From an uncultured bacterium (lineage in GTDB: Bacteria > Planctomycetota > Phycisphaerae > Phycisphaerales > SM1A02), in contig CAIOTP010000281.1 in the NCBI GenBank assembly GCA_903861235.1, forward strand, positions 1 through 6,977: a stretch of DNA of 6,977 nucleotides, given 5' to 3'. Shown piece after piece: positions 1 to 6,393 of this stretch (within the stretch, counting starts at the first letter, position 1; every line of letters begins with the position of its first letter). A model generated the notes under the pieces. That model had not been told where the DNA came from and did no database searches. It saw only the letters and a program-made list of their open reading frames with translations. Both the position numbers and the translations under genes were made by a program.

Positions 1-745
1 CCCGCCCGACTGCTTCTCCAAGGACGGCCAGCTCTGGGGCCACCCGCACTACGCGTGGGCGGCGCACCGCCGCGAGGGGTTCCGCTGGTGGACCAGCCGC
101 GTCGCCACGGCGCTCGAACGCTTCGACGCCCTCCGCATCGACCACTTCGTGGGCTTCGTGCACGCCTACGAGATTCCGGGCACCGCACGGAACGCGCGTG
201 GCGGCCGCTGGGCCCCCACGCCGGGCCGTGAGCTGCTCACCGCCGTGGAGCGTCGGCTGGGACGGCTGCCCCTGATCGCCGAGGATCTGGGTGCGGTCAC
301 GCCCGCGGTGATCTCGCTTCGCGACGACTTCGGCCTTCCGGGCATGAAGCTGCTGCACAACGCCTTCTACGCACCCGACAGCGGCGACCTGCCGCAGCAC
401 CATCCGGCCAGCTGCGTGGTCTACCCGGGCACCCATGACAACGACGTCAGCCGCGGCTGGGTCCGATGGCTCTCGCCGGAGGCCAAGGCCCGCTTCCGCA
501 GGCTGGCCGGAGGCGATCTGAAGCGGCCGGAGGAGGCTCTGATCCGCATGGCCTACGCCAGTCCGGCCCGGACCGCGGTGGTGGCCATGCAGGATTTCCT
601 GGGCCTGGGGCCCAAGGCCCGCATGAACGTGCCAGGCGTGGCCCAGGGCAACTGGAGCTGGCGGATGGAGCCGGGGGCCATTCCGGCCCCCTTGGCAGGC
701 CATCTCAGGGCTCTGGCCGCGGATTCCGGCCGTCTTGCCAACTGA
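1..745 (+). CDS. malQ: 4-alpha-glucanotransferase (amylomaltase), 3' part
   Basis: This GH77 enzyme transfers alpha-1,4-glucan segments between maltodextrins in the cytoplasm, releasing glucose and making longer chains that phosphorylase can use. The reading frame is open from base 2 to the TGA at 743-745, giving 247 visible residues; bacterial MalQ is usually about 500 or more, so roughly the N-terminal half lies outside the window. The opening PPDCFSKDGQLWG and HYAW match the family's conserved acceptor-side segment. All three GH77 catalytic residues are visible: the nucleophile Asp in RIDHF (codon 140-142), the acid/base Glu in IAEDLG (281-283) and the stabilising Asp in PGTHDND (437-439). 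The C-terminal NWSWRMEPG block is also typical. The next gene starts 27 bp downstream on the same strand, so the two are probably one operon. No sign of decay is seen. Confidence 0.95.
   Translation, partial: PPDCFSKDGQLWGHPHYAWAAHRREGFRWWTSRVATALERFDALRIDHFVGFVHAYEIPGTARNARGGRWAPTPGRELLTAVERRLGRLPLIAEDLGAVTPAVISLRDDFGLPGMKLLHNAFYAPDSGDLPQHHPASCVVYPGTHDNDVSRGWVRWLSPEAKARFRRLAGGDLKRPEEALIRMAYASPARTAVVAMQDFLGLGPKARMNVPGVAQGNWSWRMEPGAIPAPLAGHLRALAADSGRLAN
673..691 (+). other. GC-rich hairpin inside the end of malQ
   Basis: GGGGGCC (673-679) and GGCCCCC (685-691) form a perfect 7-bp all-GC stem with a 5-nt ATTCC loop, 51 nt before the malQ stop. It encodes the ordinary segment PGAIPAP, so it may be a by-product of codon choice. 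No T-tract follows. It could modulate read-through into glgP. Confidence 0.3.
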
Positions 746-772
746 GCGATTTTGCGGGAAGTTTGGGGGTCT

Positions 773-2953
773 ATGCCCGCAGCCGCGAAGTCCAGGAAGT
801 CCCCGACCGCCGCTCCCGCGTCCACGGCGCCGCCCGGAGGCATGGTGGTGGCCGACGCCAAGGTCACGCGACAGGTCCGTCGTGACCTGGAGCGCCTCAC
901 CCAGGACCTCTGGTGGAGCTGGAACGAGATCGCGCAGCGGCCTTTCGCCGCGCTGCATCCCGCGGTGTGGGATTCCAGCAATCACGATCCGCTGGCGGTG
1001 CTCCGCGCCGTGGACGAGCCGGTTCTGGCGGCCCGCTGCGCCGACGAGTCCTTCCGTGACCTGGTCCGCGCGGCGGTCGACGCCCGCAAGGCCTACCACG
1101 CCACGGTGCCGTGGTTCGAGCGACAGGCCTTCCCCGGCGCCAAGGGCCTGCATGTGGCCTACTTCTGCAGCGAGTACGCCATCCACGAGAGTCTGCAGCA
1201 GTACTCGGGGGGTCTGGGCGTGCTCGCCGGTGATCATCTGAAGAGCGCCAGCGATCTGGGCCTGCCCTTCACCGCCGTGGGCCTGCTCTACCAGCAGGGC
1301 TACTACCTGCAGGAACTTCGTGCGGACGGCTCCACGCGCGTGATCGAGCCCACCTGGGATCCGCGGAAGATGCCGCTGGAGGACACGGGCGTGGACATCC
1401 GCGTGCCCATCGGCGACCGCAAGGTGGATGTGCGGCTGTGGATCATGAAGGTGGGCCGATGCCAGGCGGTGCTCATGGACACGGATCGCAAGGGCAACCG
1501 CCCCAAGGACCGCCGGCTGACCGAGGGCCTCTACCGCGGCGAGCCCGAACTTCGCATGCGGCAGCAGGTGCTGCTGGGGGTGGGCGGTGTGATGGCCCTG
1601 AAGGCCCTGGGGATCAAGGCCACGGTCTTCCACCTGAACGAGGGCCACGCCGCCTTCGCCAGCGTGGCCAGGCTGGCCCAGCTGCGCCGCAAGGGCGAAT
1701 CGCTGGAGGACGCGTTGGCCGCCATCCGCCGCAGCACGGTCTTCACCACGCACACGCCGGTGCCCGCGGGTCACGACCGCTACGACGCCGAGATGGTGGC
1801 GGACGCCCTGCAGACCTGCTGGCGCGAGGCCGGACTGGGACGCAGGGCGTTCCTGGACATGGGTTCGGAGCGTCCGAGCGATCCCAAGGCGCCCTTCTGC
1901 ATGACGGTGCTGGCTCTTCGCACGGCCGAGCACGTGAACGGCGTGGCAGCCCTGCACGGGCGCGTCAGCCGCGAGATGTGGCAGCAGGTGTACGGCGTGG
2001 CCGATCCGGCGCTGGTGCCGATCGGTCATGTCACCAACGGCATCCACGCCCGGACCTGGCTTGCCCCGGAGGCCGAGGCCTTCTGGAAGAGTGCCATCGG
2101 CCTTGACCTGGACGAGATCGAGAAGGGCAAGGATCCCTGGAGCGCGGCGGAGTCCGCTTCGCCTGCCGCCTTCTGGGATCTTCGCAACCGCCTGCGGGCA
2201 CGGCTGGTGCACTTCGTGCGCGAGCGGCTGGCTCGGCAGGCCCAGCGACGCGGCGAGGCTCCCGAGGTCGCCCTGCGAGCCATGCAGGCCTTCCGGGCGG
2301 ACGCCCTCACCATCGGCTTCGCCCGCCGGTTCGCCACCTACAAGCGGGCACCGCTCATCTTCCGCGAGCCCGAGCGGCTGCGGCGGCTGCTCGAAGACGC
2401 CGCCCGACCGGTGCAGATCGTGTTCGCCGGCAAGGCCCATCCGCGTGACGGCGAAGGCCAGGCCTACGCCCAGCAGGTGCATCGCTGGGCCCGTGAGAAC
2501 GGCTTCGAGGGTCGGGTGGCCCTGATCGAGGAATACGACATGCACGTGGGCCGCATGCTGGTCAGCGGCTGCGACGTGTGGCTGAACAACCCCATGCGTC
2601 CGCACGAGGCCAGCGGCACCAGCGGCATGAAGCCGCCCATGCACGGCGGCGTGAACCTGAGCATCCTGGACGGCTGGTGGCCCGAGGGCTTCGACGGCCG
2701 CAACGGCTGGGCCATCGGAGACGGCAGCGAAGGCACCGACCGCGAGCGTCAGGACGCCATCGATTCCGCCAGCCTGTACGAGCGGCTCGAGCGGGACGTG
2801 GTGCCCGAGTTCTGGGATCGCCACGCCTCGGGGCTGCCGCAGCGTTGGATCGAGCGGGCCCTGCACAGCGTGGCCACGGTGCCCGGCCGGTTCAACAGCC
2901 ACCGCATGGTGGCGGAGTATCTGGAGAAGAGCTACCTGCCGGCGAACGCCTGA
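773..2953 (+). CDS. glgP: Alpha-glucan (glycogen/maltodextrin) phosphorylase, DUF3417-type
   Basis: A GT35 enzyme that uses pyridoxal phosphate and phosphate to release glucose-1-phosphate from alpha-1,4-glucan ends in the cytoplasm. With the ATG at 773 it has 726 residues. After a Pro/Ala/Ser/Lys-rich tail (2-23) comes the DUF3417-like N-terminal domain (about 35-125, with LWWSWN at 46-51), then the phosphorylase core: SEYAIHES (133-140), YSGGLGVLAGDH (144-155), HLNEGHAAF (287-295), FTTHTPVPAGHDRY (324-337), TNGIHARTWLAPE (421-433) and FARRFATYKR (516-525). The PLP-site segment HEASGTSGMK (611-620) places the Schiff-base lysine at K620 (codon 2630-2632). SGM instead of the classical SNM/GNM, followed by PPMHGG and DGWWPE, marks the 'alpha-glucan phosphorylase family' rather than the E. 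coli MalP/GlgP subgroup. The start is uncertain: a TTG at 752 and a GTG at 848 are alternatives. It follows malQ by 27 bp. Confidence 0.93.
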   Translation: MPAAAKSRKSPTAAPASTAPPGGMVVADAKVTRQVRRDLERLTQDLWWSWNEIAQRPFAALHPAVWDSSNHDPLAVLRAVDEPVLAARCADESFRDLVRAAVDARKAYHATVPWFERQAFPGAKGLHVAYFCSEYAIHESLQQYSGGLGVLAGDHLKSASDLGLPFTAVGLLYQQGYYLQELRADGSTRVIEPTWDPRKMPLEDTGVDIRVPIGDRKVDVRLWIMKVGRCQAVLMDTDRKGNRPKDRRLTEGLYRGEPELRMRQQVLLGVGGVMALKALGIKATVFHLNEGHAAFASVARLAQLRRKGESLEDALAAIRRSTVFTTHTPVPAGHDRYDAEMVADALQTCWREAGLGRRAFLDMGSERPSDPKAPFCMTVLALRTAEHVNGVAALHGRVSREMWQQVYGVADPALVPIGHVTNGIHARTWLAPEAEAFWKSAIGLDLDEIEKGKDPWSAAESASPAAFWDLRNRLRARLVHFVRERLARQAQRRGEAPEVALRAMQAFRADALTIGFARRFATYKRAPLIFREPERLRRLLEDAARPVQIVFAGKAHPRDGEGQAYAQQVHRWARENGFEGRVALIEEYDMHVGRMLVSGCDVWLNNPMRPHEASGTSGMKPPMHGGVNLSILDGWWPEGFDGRNGWAIGDGSEGTDRERQDAIDSASLYERLERDVVPEFWDRHASGLPQRWIERALHSVATVPGRFNSHRMVAEYLEKSYLPANA

Positions 2954-2968
2954 TCGCGGCGGTCGGGC

Positions 2969-5068
2969 TCAGCAGCCGTTGCCGAACAGGAGCAGCAGGC
3001 TGCCGATGTCGCCCGAATCCACGGTGCCGCTGCCGTCCAGGTCGCCCGGGCCGCCCGAGTTCCCGAACAGCAGGAGGAGGGCTCCGATGTCGCCGGCGTC
3101 CACGGAGCAGCTGCCGTCCAGGTCGCCCGCCAGGGGCGGCTGGGCTTCGTTGCCCTGCGAGTAGACCACGAAGGAGTAGGCGCCGATGTTGAACACCGCG
3201 CTCTGGCCCATGCCGTCGTAGGCCGGACCGTTGGCCTCCACATCCACGCACAGCGTGTTGACGTAGTCGCTGGAGTAGCCGTTCCAGTCGCTGTTCAGAC
3301 GGCACTTCCACATGCCGCCGCGAGGCAGGCCGATGCGGTAGTTGCTCATGGGCACCGTGCTGAAGTTGCACAGGATGACCACGTCGTCGCCCTCGCCGCC
3401 GTTCATCCAGCGGTGCCAGGCGATCACCTTGCTGAAGTTGTTCACGTGATGCACGTTGGTGTTGGGACCGGTCAGGCCCCTGGTGACTCCGGTGACGTTC
3501 CGGCGCAGCTTGATGATGTCCTTGTACAGGCTCACGATGCCCGCGTAGGTGGTGGTCTTGGACCAGTCCAGCGGATCCGTGTCCGTGAACCAGCCGTCCT
3601 CCAGCATCTCCTGGCCCTGGAACATGAAGGGGATGCCGGGGCTGAAGAAGGTCACGGCGGCGCCCAGCGTGCTTCGCTTGCGGGCGAACCAGTCGCCCGG
3701 GCTGTTCGGGCTGATGCTGCTGCTCATCCGCTTCTTGCCGTTGGCCACTTCGTCGTGGCTCTCCACGTAGATCACGCGTTCCGTGTGGTTGCCGTTGTAG
3801 TTGTGCAGGATCGACTCCCGCACCTTCCACATGTCGCGGCCGCTGTCGCTGGTCTGCTGGATCACGTCGCGCACGTTGTGCACGAACCAGTCCCACTGGC
3901 TGTCGAAACCCGCTCCGCCGGCACCGGTGGGCTTGCTGATCCAATCGTTGTCGTCGAAGTCCTCGGCGACGGAGATCTTGCCAGGGAAGAGCGCGTCGAT
4001 CTCGTCGTTGCACCACTGCAGAAGGCTCCAGCCCTCGGGCAGCTCCTGGCCGAACTGGTCGGTGCGGCGCATGTACTTGGTGGCGTCCCAGCGGAGGCCG
4101 TCCATGCGGAATTCGTCAAGCCACATCACGGCGTTGTCGCGGATGTACTGGCGAACCTCGCCGCGGGTGTAGTCCGGGCGGGTGTTGCCCCAGGGCGTGT
4201 CCGCCCGCGCGTCCGGATAGAAGAAGATGCCGCCCCGGCCGTTCACGCTCCACCCGTCGTACTGCCACATGTCCAGGTCGGTGGGACCGAAGTGGTTGTA
4301 GATCACGTCGGCCAGCACCGCGATGCCACGGGCGTGGGCCGCGTCCACGAACTTCTTCAGTTCGTCAGGCCCGCCATCGGCGCCGCTGGAGGTCTTGGCG
4401 TAGGCCGTCTCCACGCTGAACGGGAAGCTGGGGTTGTAGCCCCAGCTGAGATCGCCGGGGAACTCGTTCACCGGCATGAGGCTCACGCAGTTCACGCCGA
4501 GATCCTTCAGGTAATCCAGCTTGGCGATGGCGTTGCCGAAGGTGGCGGGAGGCGTGCCGCTGGCCGACTGTCCAAAGGTTCCGATGTGGATCTCGTAGAT
4601 CACCAGCTCGTTCCAGTTGTCCATCTGGAAGTCGTTGACCTGCCACGAATAGGCGGAAGGGCTGTACACCACGCTGTTGCCCACGCTGCTGGTGACGCGC
4701 CGCGCCCGGGGATCGTTCCGCCAGAGCGTGCTGGTTCCGTTGCGGACCACGAACTTGTACTGCGCTCCGGCACCGATCAGCGGCACGTCGCCGGACCAGT
4801 ATCCATTGCCCTCGGAACTCAGCTGGTGAGCCGTGGTGCTCCAGTTGTTGAAGGTGCCGGCCACCGCCACGCCGGTGGCGTTGGGCGCCCAGGTGCGGAA
4901 GGTGACGCCCCTGGCCGTGCCCACCTGATAGGGGACGGCGCCGATGCCGGGGCGCGCCGAGGCTGGAAGCACCGCTGCCACCGCGGAGGTGCACAGAAGG
5001 CCCAGGGCTGCAAGGCTGACGACCCATCCCGGCAGGCGAAGCGCCGGGCTGAGGTTGAGGCGGTTCAT
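2969..5068 (-). CDS. Secreted GH13 alpha-amylase/branching-enzyme-like protein with CBM48 and dockerin-like repeats
   Basis: Predicted exported enzyme acting on alpha-1,4/1,6-glucans; 699 residues from the ATG at 5066-5068. This start is chosen over an in-frame one 45 bp upstream because GGAG (5080-5083) sits 11 nt before it and the signal peptide then begins directly. Order of parts: signal peptide (1 to about 31, hydrophobic VVSLAALGLLCTSAVA); CBM48/early-set domain (about 45-137, GTFNNW at 71-76); GH13 barrel; C-terminal beta domain (about 540-640); short linker; two calcium-loop repeats (648-699). GH13 regions are intact: DVIYNH (254-259), GLRWDAT with nucleophile D328, VAED with acid/base E369, and ESHDE with D439. 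The CBM48 and the SHDEVANGK segment resemble glycogen branching enzymes, but such enzymes are normally cytoplasmic without a signal peptide. Whether it branches, debranches or hydrolyses cannot be decided from sequence. It converges on glgP. Confidence 0.88.
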   Translation of the reverse strand: MNRLNLSPALRLPGWVVSLAALGLLCTSAVAAVLPASARPGIGAVPYQVGTARGVTFRTWAPNATGVAVAGTFNNWSTTAHQLSSEGNGYWSGDVPLIGAGAQYKFVVRNGTSTLWRNDPRARRVTSSVGNSVVYSPSAYSWQVNDFQMDNWNELVIYEIHIGTFGQSASGTPPATFGNAIAKLDYLKDLGVNCVSLMPVNEFPGDLSWGYNPSFPFSVETAYAKTSSGADGGPDELKKFVDAAHARGIAVLADVIYNHFGPTDLDMWQYDGWSVNGRGGIFFYPDARADTPWGNTRPDYTRGEVRQYIRDNAVMWLDEFRMDGLRWDATKYMRRTDQFGQELPEGWSLLQWCNDEIDALFPGKISVAEDFDDNDWISKPTGAGGAGFDSQWDWFVHNVRDVIQQTSDSGRDMWKVRESILHNYNGNHTERVIYVESHDEVANGKKRMSSSISPNSPGDWFARKRSTLGAAVTFFSPGIPFMFQGQEMLEDGWFTDTDPLDWSKTTTYAGIVSLYKDIIKLRRNVTGVTRGLTGPNTNVHHVNNFSKVIAWHRWMNGGEGDDVVILCNFSTVPMSNYRIGLPRGGMWKCRLNSDWNGYSSDYVNTLCVDVEANGPAYDGMGQSAVFNIGAYSFVVYSQGNEAQPPLAGDLDGSCSVDAGDIGALLLLFGNSGGPGDLDGSGTVDSGDIGSLLLLFGNGC
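2972..3129 (-). repeat. Tandem dockerin-like EF-hand repeat, two copies, 81-bp period
   Basis: The last 52 residues of the GH13 protein are two copies of a 27-residue unit (81 bp; for example ccgaacag at 2982 and 3063, ctgccgtccaggtcgcccg at 3030 and 3111). Each contains a calcium-loop pattern DxDxSxxxDxxD: D649, D651, S653, D657, D660 in the first and D676, D678, S680, D684, D687 in the second, each followed by a DIGxLLLLFGN helix. This matches type I dockerin-like modules common at the C-termini of exported planctomycete proteins. In clostridia dockerins bind cohesins; the partner in planctomycetes is mostly unknown. The close nucleotide match suggests duplication or selection on the loop. 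Confidence 0.85.
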
Positions 5069-5079
5069 CGGTGTCGGAT

Positions 5080-5083
5080 CTCC
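5080..5083 (-). promoter_or_regulatory. Ribosome binding site of the GH13 gene
   Basis: On the - strand CTGGAG precedes the ATG at 5066-5068, with 11 nt between GGAG and the start. The spacing is slightly long, but no other candidate is visible, and it favours this ATG over the in-frame one at 5111-5113. Confidence 0.5.
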
Positions 5084-5148
5084 AGAGCGTGGGGCGGCAG
5101 CGTCATTCTGCACGACGAATTGAAAAAGGGAAGCGGGAAGGCGTCTCT

Positions 5149-5169
5149 TTTCCGGATGCTATTTCCGGA
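5149..5169 (-). repeat. Short direct repeat TCCGGAAA, two copies 13 bp apart
   Basis: On the - strand TCCGGAAA occurs at 5169-5162 and again at 5156-5149, centred about 85-100 bp before the GH13 start codon. The first copy is part of the palindrome TTCCGGAA (5163-5170). It lies in the AT-richer part of the gap, where a regulator site would be expected. It could be chance, as only 8 bp are involved. Confidence 0.35.
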
Positions 5170-5223
5170 ATTGATCTCAGGCGAATGGTTCTCGACCAGA
5201 TTCCCCGGCGAGGATCTCCTGTC

Positions 5224-5266
5224 ATGCCCGTCAAATCACGACAGCCATGTCGGTAATGTCGGGCAT
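5224..5266 (-). other. Nested inverted repeat after the prepilin-like gene
   Basis: ATGCCCG (5224-5230) pairs perfectly with CGGGCAT (5260-5266). Inside lies a second perfect stem CGACA/TGTCG (5239-5243, 5248-5252) with a GCCA loop. It begins 32 nt after the prepilin-like stop codon. There is no T-tract on its 3' side in either direction, so it is not a standard intrinsic terminator. It may protect the 3' end of the upstream mRNA or be part of the GH13 gene's control region. Confidence 0.4.
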
Positions 5267-5298
5267 CCGCGGTTGGCGGCGGCTGCGATCGCCAAGCG

Positions 5299-6303
5299 TC
5301 AATCTTCGGCGGCGATGGTCTTCAAGGAGCCCGGCAGGGCATAACGGCTCAGCCCCAGGAGGTCGGCGTACGACGGATCCTCCTCGGAAATGTCCACGCC
5401 GTTGGAGGTGTCCGCCCCTCGAAGGGCCTGCGACGTCTCCTGATTGCGGACGGCGTCGGACTGGATCCGGTAGGCCCCGGTGCTGGCGTCCACGAACGAC
5501 ATGTTCACGGTGGCCTGTCCCACCTGCCAGACCGCGGGGAGGTCGAACCACTTCCGAGCCTGCCTGGGGTTGGGATTGAAGAGCATGCCGTTCAGGTTCC
5601 AGCCTGCGGAGGATGCCGTGGCGTGCATGGGATCGTTGTCTCCGACGAACATGGCCGTCGCGGAGGGTTGAAGGATGCGACTCCCCGTTCGCGTGTCGAA
5701 AGCCAGGCTGCAGGCCGTCGCATAGTCGCCCCCGCGGAACTTCCCTGGCGTGTCCACGGCATCATCCGCGTACAGCACGCCGACCCACGCGTTGATGGAG
5801 TAGCTCCGAAGACGACCCGTGGCGTCCATGGGACTCTGATAGGCCTCGAGCGAGCCGAGATAGCTGAAGAGCGATCCGCCCTCCAGGGCCGCCGCCGTCT
5901 CCATTCCATTGCCACTGATCGCCCCCGCACACTGGGTGGAATCGGAGCAGATCCAGCCGCGGTACTTCACGGCCGCTGGATCGCTTGCGAGGGCCAGCTC
6001 CTCGCGGAGCCCTCCGTCACCACCGGGGCAGTCTCCGGGGCGAGCCTTCATGGAGGTCCAGCCGCTTGGGGTGCTGGTGCGGGGGCTGGGCAGCCGTCCC
6101 TTCATGTCCGCGGCGTAGCCCTGTGCCGCCTGTGCCAGTCCGCGAAGACGAGATCGATCCGACGTGTCCTGTGCCGCACGCCGCGCACCGCCCACCGCCA
6201 CGATCAGCAGGCCGGCCAGCAGCCCGATGACCGCGATCACCACCAGCAGCTCCACGAGCGTGAAGCCATGTCGGCATGGGGAGGTCCGGGGACGACGGCT
6301 CAT
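5299..6303 (-). CDS. Prepilin-like protein (type II secretion/pseudopilin N-terminus, degenerate H-X9-DG family)
   Basis: Predicted type IV pilin-like protein, cleaved by prepilin peptidase and held in the inner membrane or assembled into a pseudopilus. With the ATG at 6301-6303 it has 334 residues: a 13-residue basic leader ending RHG, then FTLVELLVVIAVIGLLAGLL (14-33) with the conserved Glu at mature position 5 (E18) and a membrane helix to about 38. The soluble part includes FSYLGSLEAYQSPMD and RSYSINAWVG (146-175), which resemble the 'YLG..KVYRCPSD' and 'RSYSMNGWVG' blocks of processing-associated families, with the CPSD cysteine replaced by Ser. Near 267-273 NMSFVDA corresponds to the N..F.DG end of the H-X9-DG motif, but both the His and the Gly are missing. 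An in-frame ATG at 6361-6363 has a better ribosome binding site, but would give a 33-residue leader written in atypical codons. The specific role is unknown. Confidence 0.85.
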   Translation of the reverse strand: MSRRPRTSPCRHGFTLVELLVVIAVIGLLAGLLIVAVGGARRAAQDTSDRSRLRGLAQAAQGYAADMKGRLPSPRTSTPSGWTSMKARPGDCPGGDGGLREELALASDPAAVKYRGWICSDSTQCAGAISGNGMETAAALEGGSLFSYLGSLEAYQSPMDATGRLRSYSINAWVGVLYADDAVDTPGKFRGGDYATACSLAFDTRTGSRILQPSATAMFVGDNDPMHATASSAGWNLNGMLFNPNPRQARKWFDLPAVWQVGQATVNMSFVDASTGAYRIQSDAVRNQETSQALRGADTSNGVDISEEDPSYADLLGLSRYALPGSLKTIAAED

Positions 6304-6312
6304 GCATTTCTT

Positions 6313-6349
6313 ATCCGAACCTGAACAATGGCCGGTTCCCCGTTCGGAT
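6313..6349 (-). promoter_or_regulatory. Inverted repeat (possible leader hairpin) before the prepilin-like start
   Basis: ATCCGAAC (6313-6320) and GTTCGGAT (6342-6349) are a perfect 8-bp inverted repeat. A second inner pair, GAAC/GTTC (6323-6326, 6335-6338), closes an 8-nt loop across a small internal bulge. On the transcribed strand the hairpin ends 9 nt before the ATG at 6303, so it would cover the area where a ribosome binds. There is no T-tract after it, so a terminator is unlikely. It could instead be an operator or a translation-controlling stem. Confidence 0.4.
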
Positions 6350-6371
6350 CGCGCAGCGGTCATGGCGGAAG

Positions 6372-6377
6372 TCCTTT
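6372..6377 (-). promoter_or_regulatory. Strong ribosome-binding-like site AAAGGA before an upstream in-frame ATG
   Basis: AAAGGA lies 8 nt before the ATG at 6361-6363, in frame with the prepilin-like gene and 16 nt after the stop of the gene upstream. The ATG at 6301-6303 has only a weak site (GGATAAGAA). Either translation starts at 6363 with a long leader, or this site belonged to an earlier start. Confidence 0.4.
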
Positions 6378-6393
6378 CCATGCGGCGTCGGGG

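Larger units (their letters stand above)
5069..5298 (-). other. Intergenic region between the prepilin-like gene and the GH13 gene
   Basis: This 230-bp gap holds no convincing gene on either strand. It is less GC-rich than its surroundings, notably 5120-5175. From the prepilin stop towards the GH13 start it contains a nested inverted repeat (5224-5266), a pair of direct repeats (5149-5156 and 5162-5169) and the ribosome binding site. The length and composition suggest that the GH13 gene has its own promoter here, but I found no good -35/-10 pair: a TTGACG (5229-5234) lacks a matching -10. Confidence 0.5.

Noticed and set aside
601..620. Near-palindrome gggcctggggcccaaggccc in malQ
   Set aside because: It is imperfect and is explained by Gly, Pro and Ala codons in GC-rich coding sequence.
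4966..5068. GH13 protein as a lipoprotein (Cys at residue 26 after a hydrophobic stretch)
   Set aside because: The residues before the Cys are GLL. A lipobox needs a small residue (Gly, Ala or Ser) just before Cys, so a normal signal peptide with AVA-type cleavage fits better.
5229..5234. TTGACG on the - strand as a -35 box for the GH13 gene
   Set aside because: No -10-like hexamer lies 16-18 bp downstream; the segment there is GC-rich.
3413..5344. Long open frame (643 codons) on the + strand opposite the GH13 gene
   Set aside because: It is an antisense shadow of a gene rich in G/C third positions. The GH13 frame has intact domains and motifs, while this one shows no recognisable domain, only runs of Val, Ala, His and Gly typical of mirrored codons.
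5247..5579. Open frames on the + strand opposite the end of the prepilin-like gene
   Set aside because: They overlap a gene with a clear prepilin signal and show Arg/Pro/Ser-rich shadow composition without a domain.
6313..6349. Inverted repeat as an intrinsic terminator of the rightmost gene
   Set aside because: On the - strand the stem is followed by AAGAAATGC and then the prepilin start, with no T-tract.
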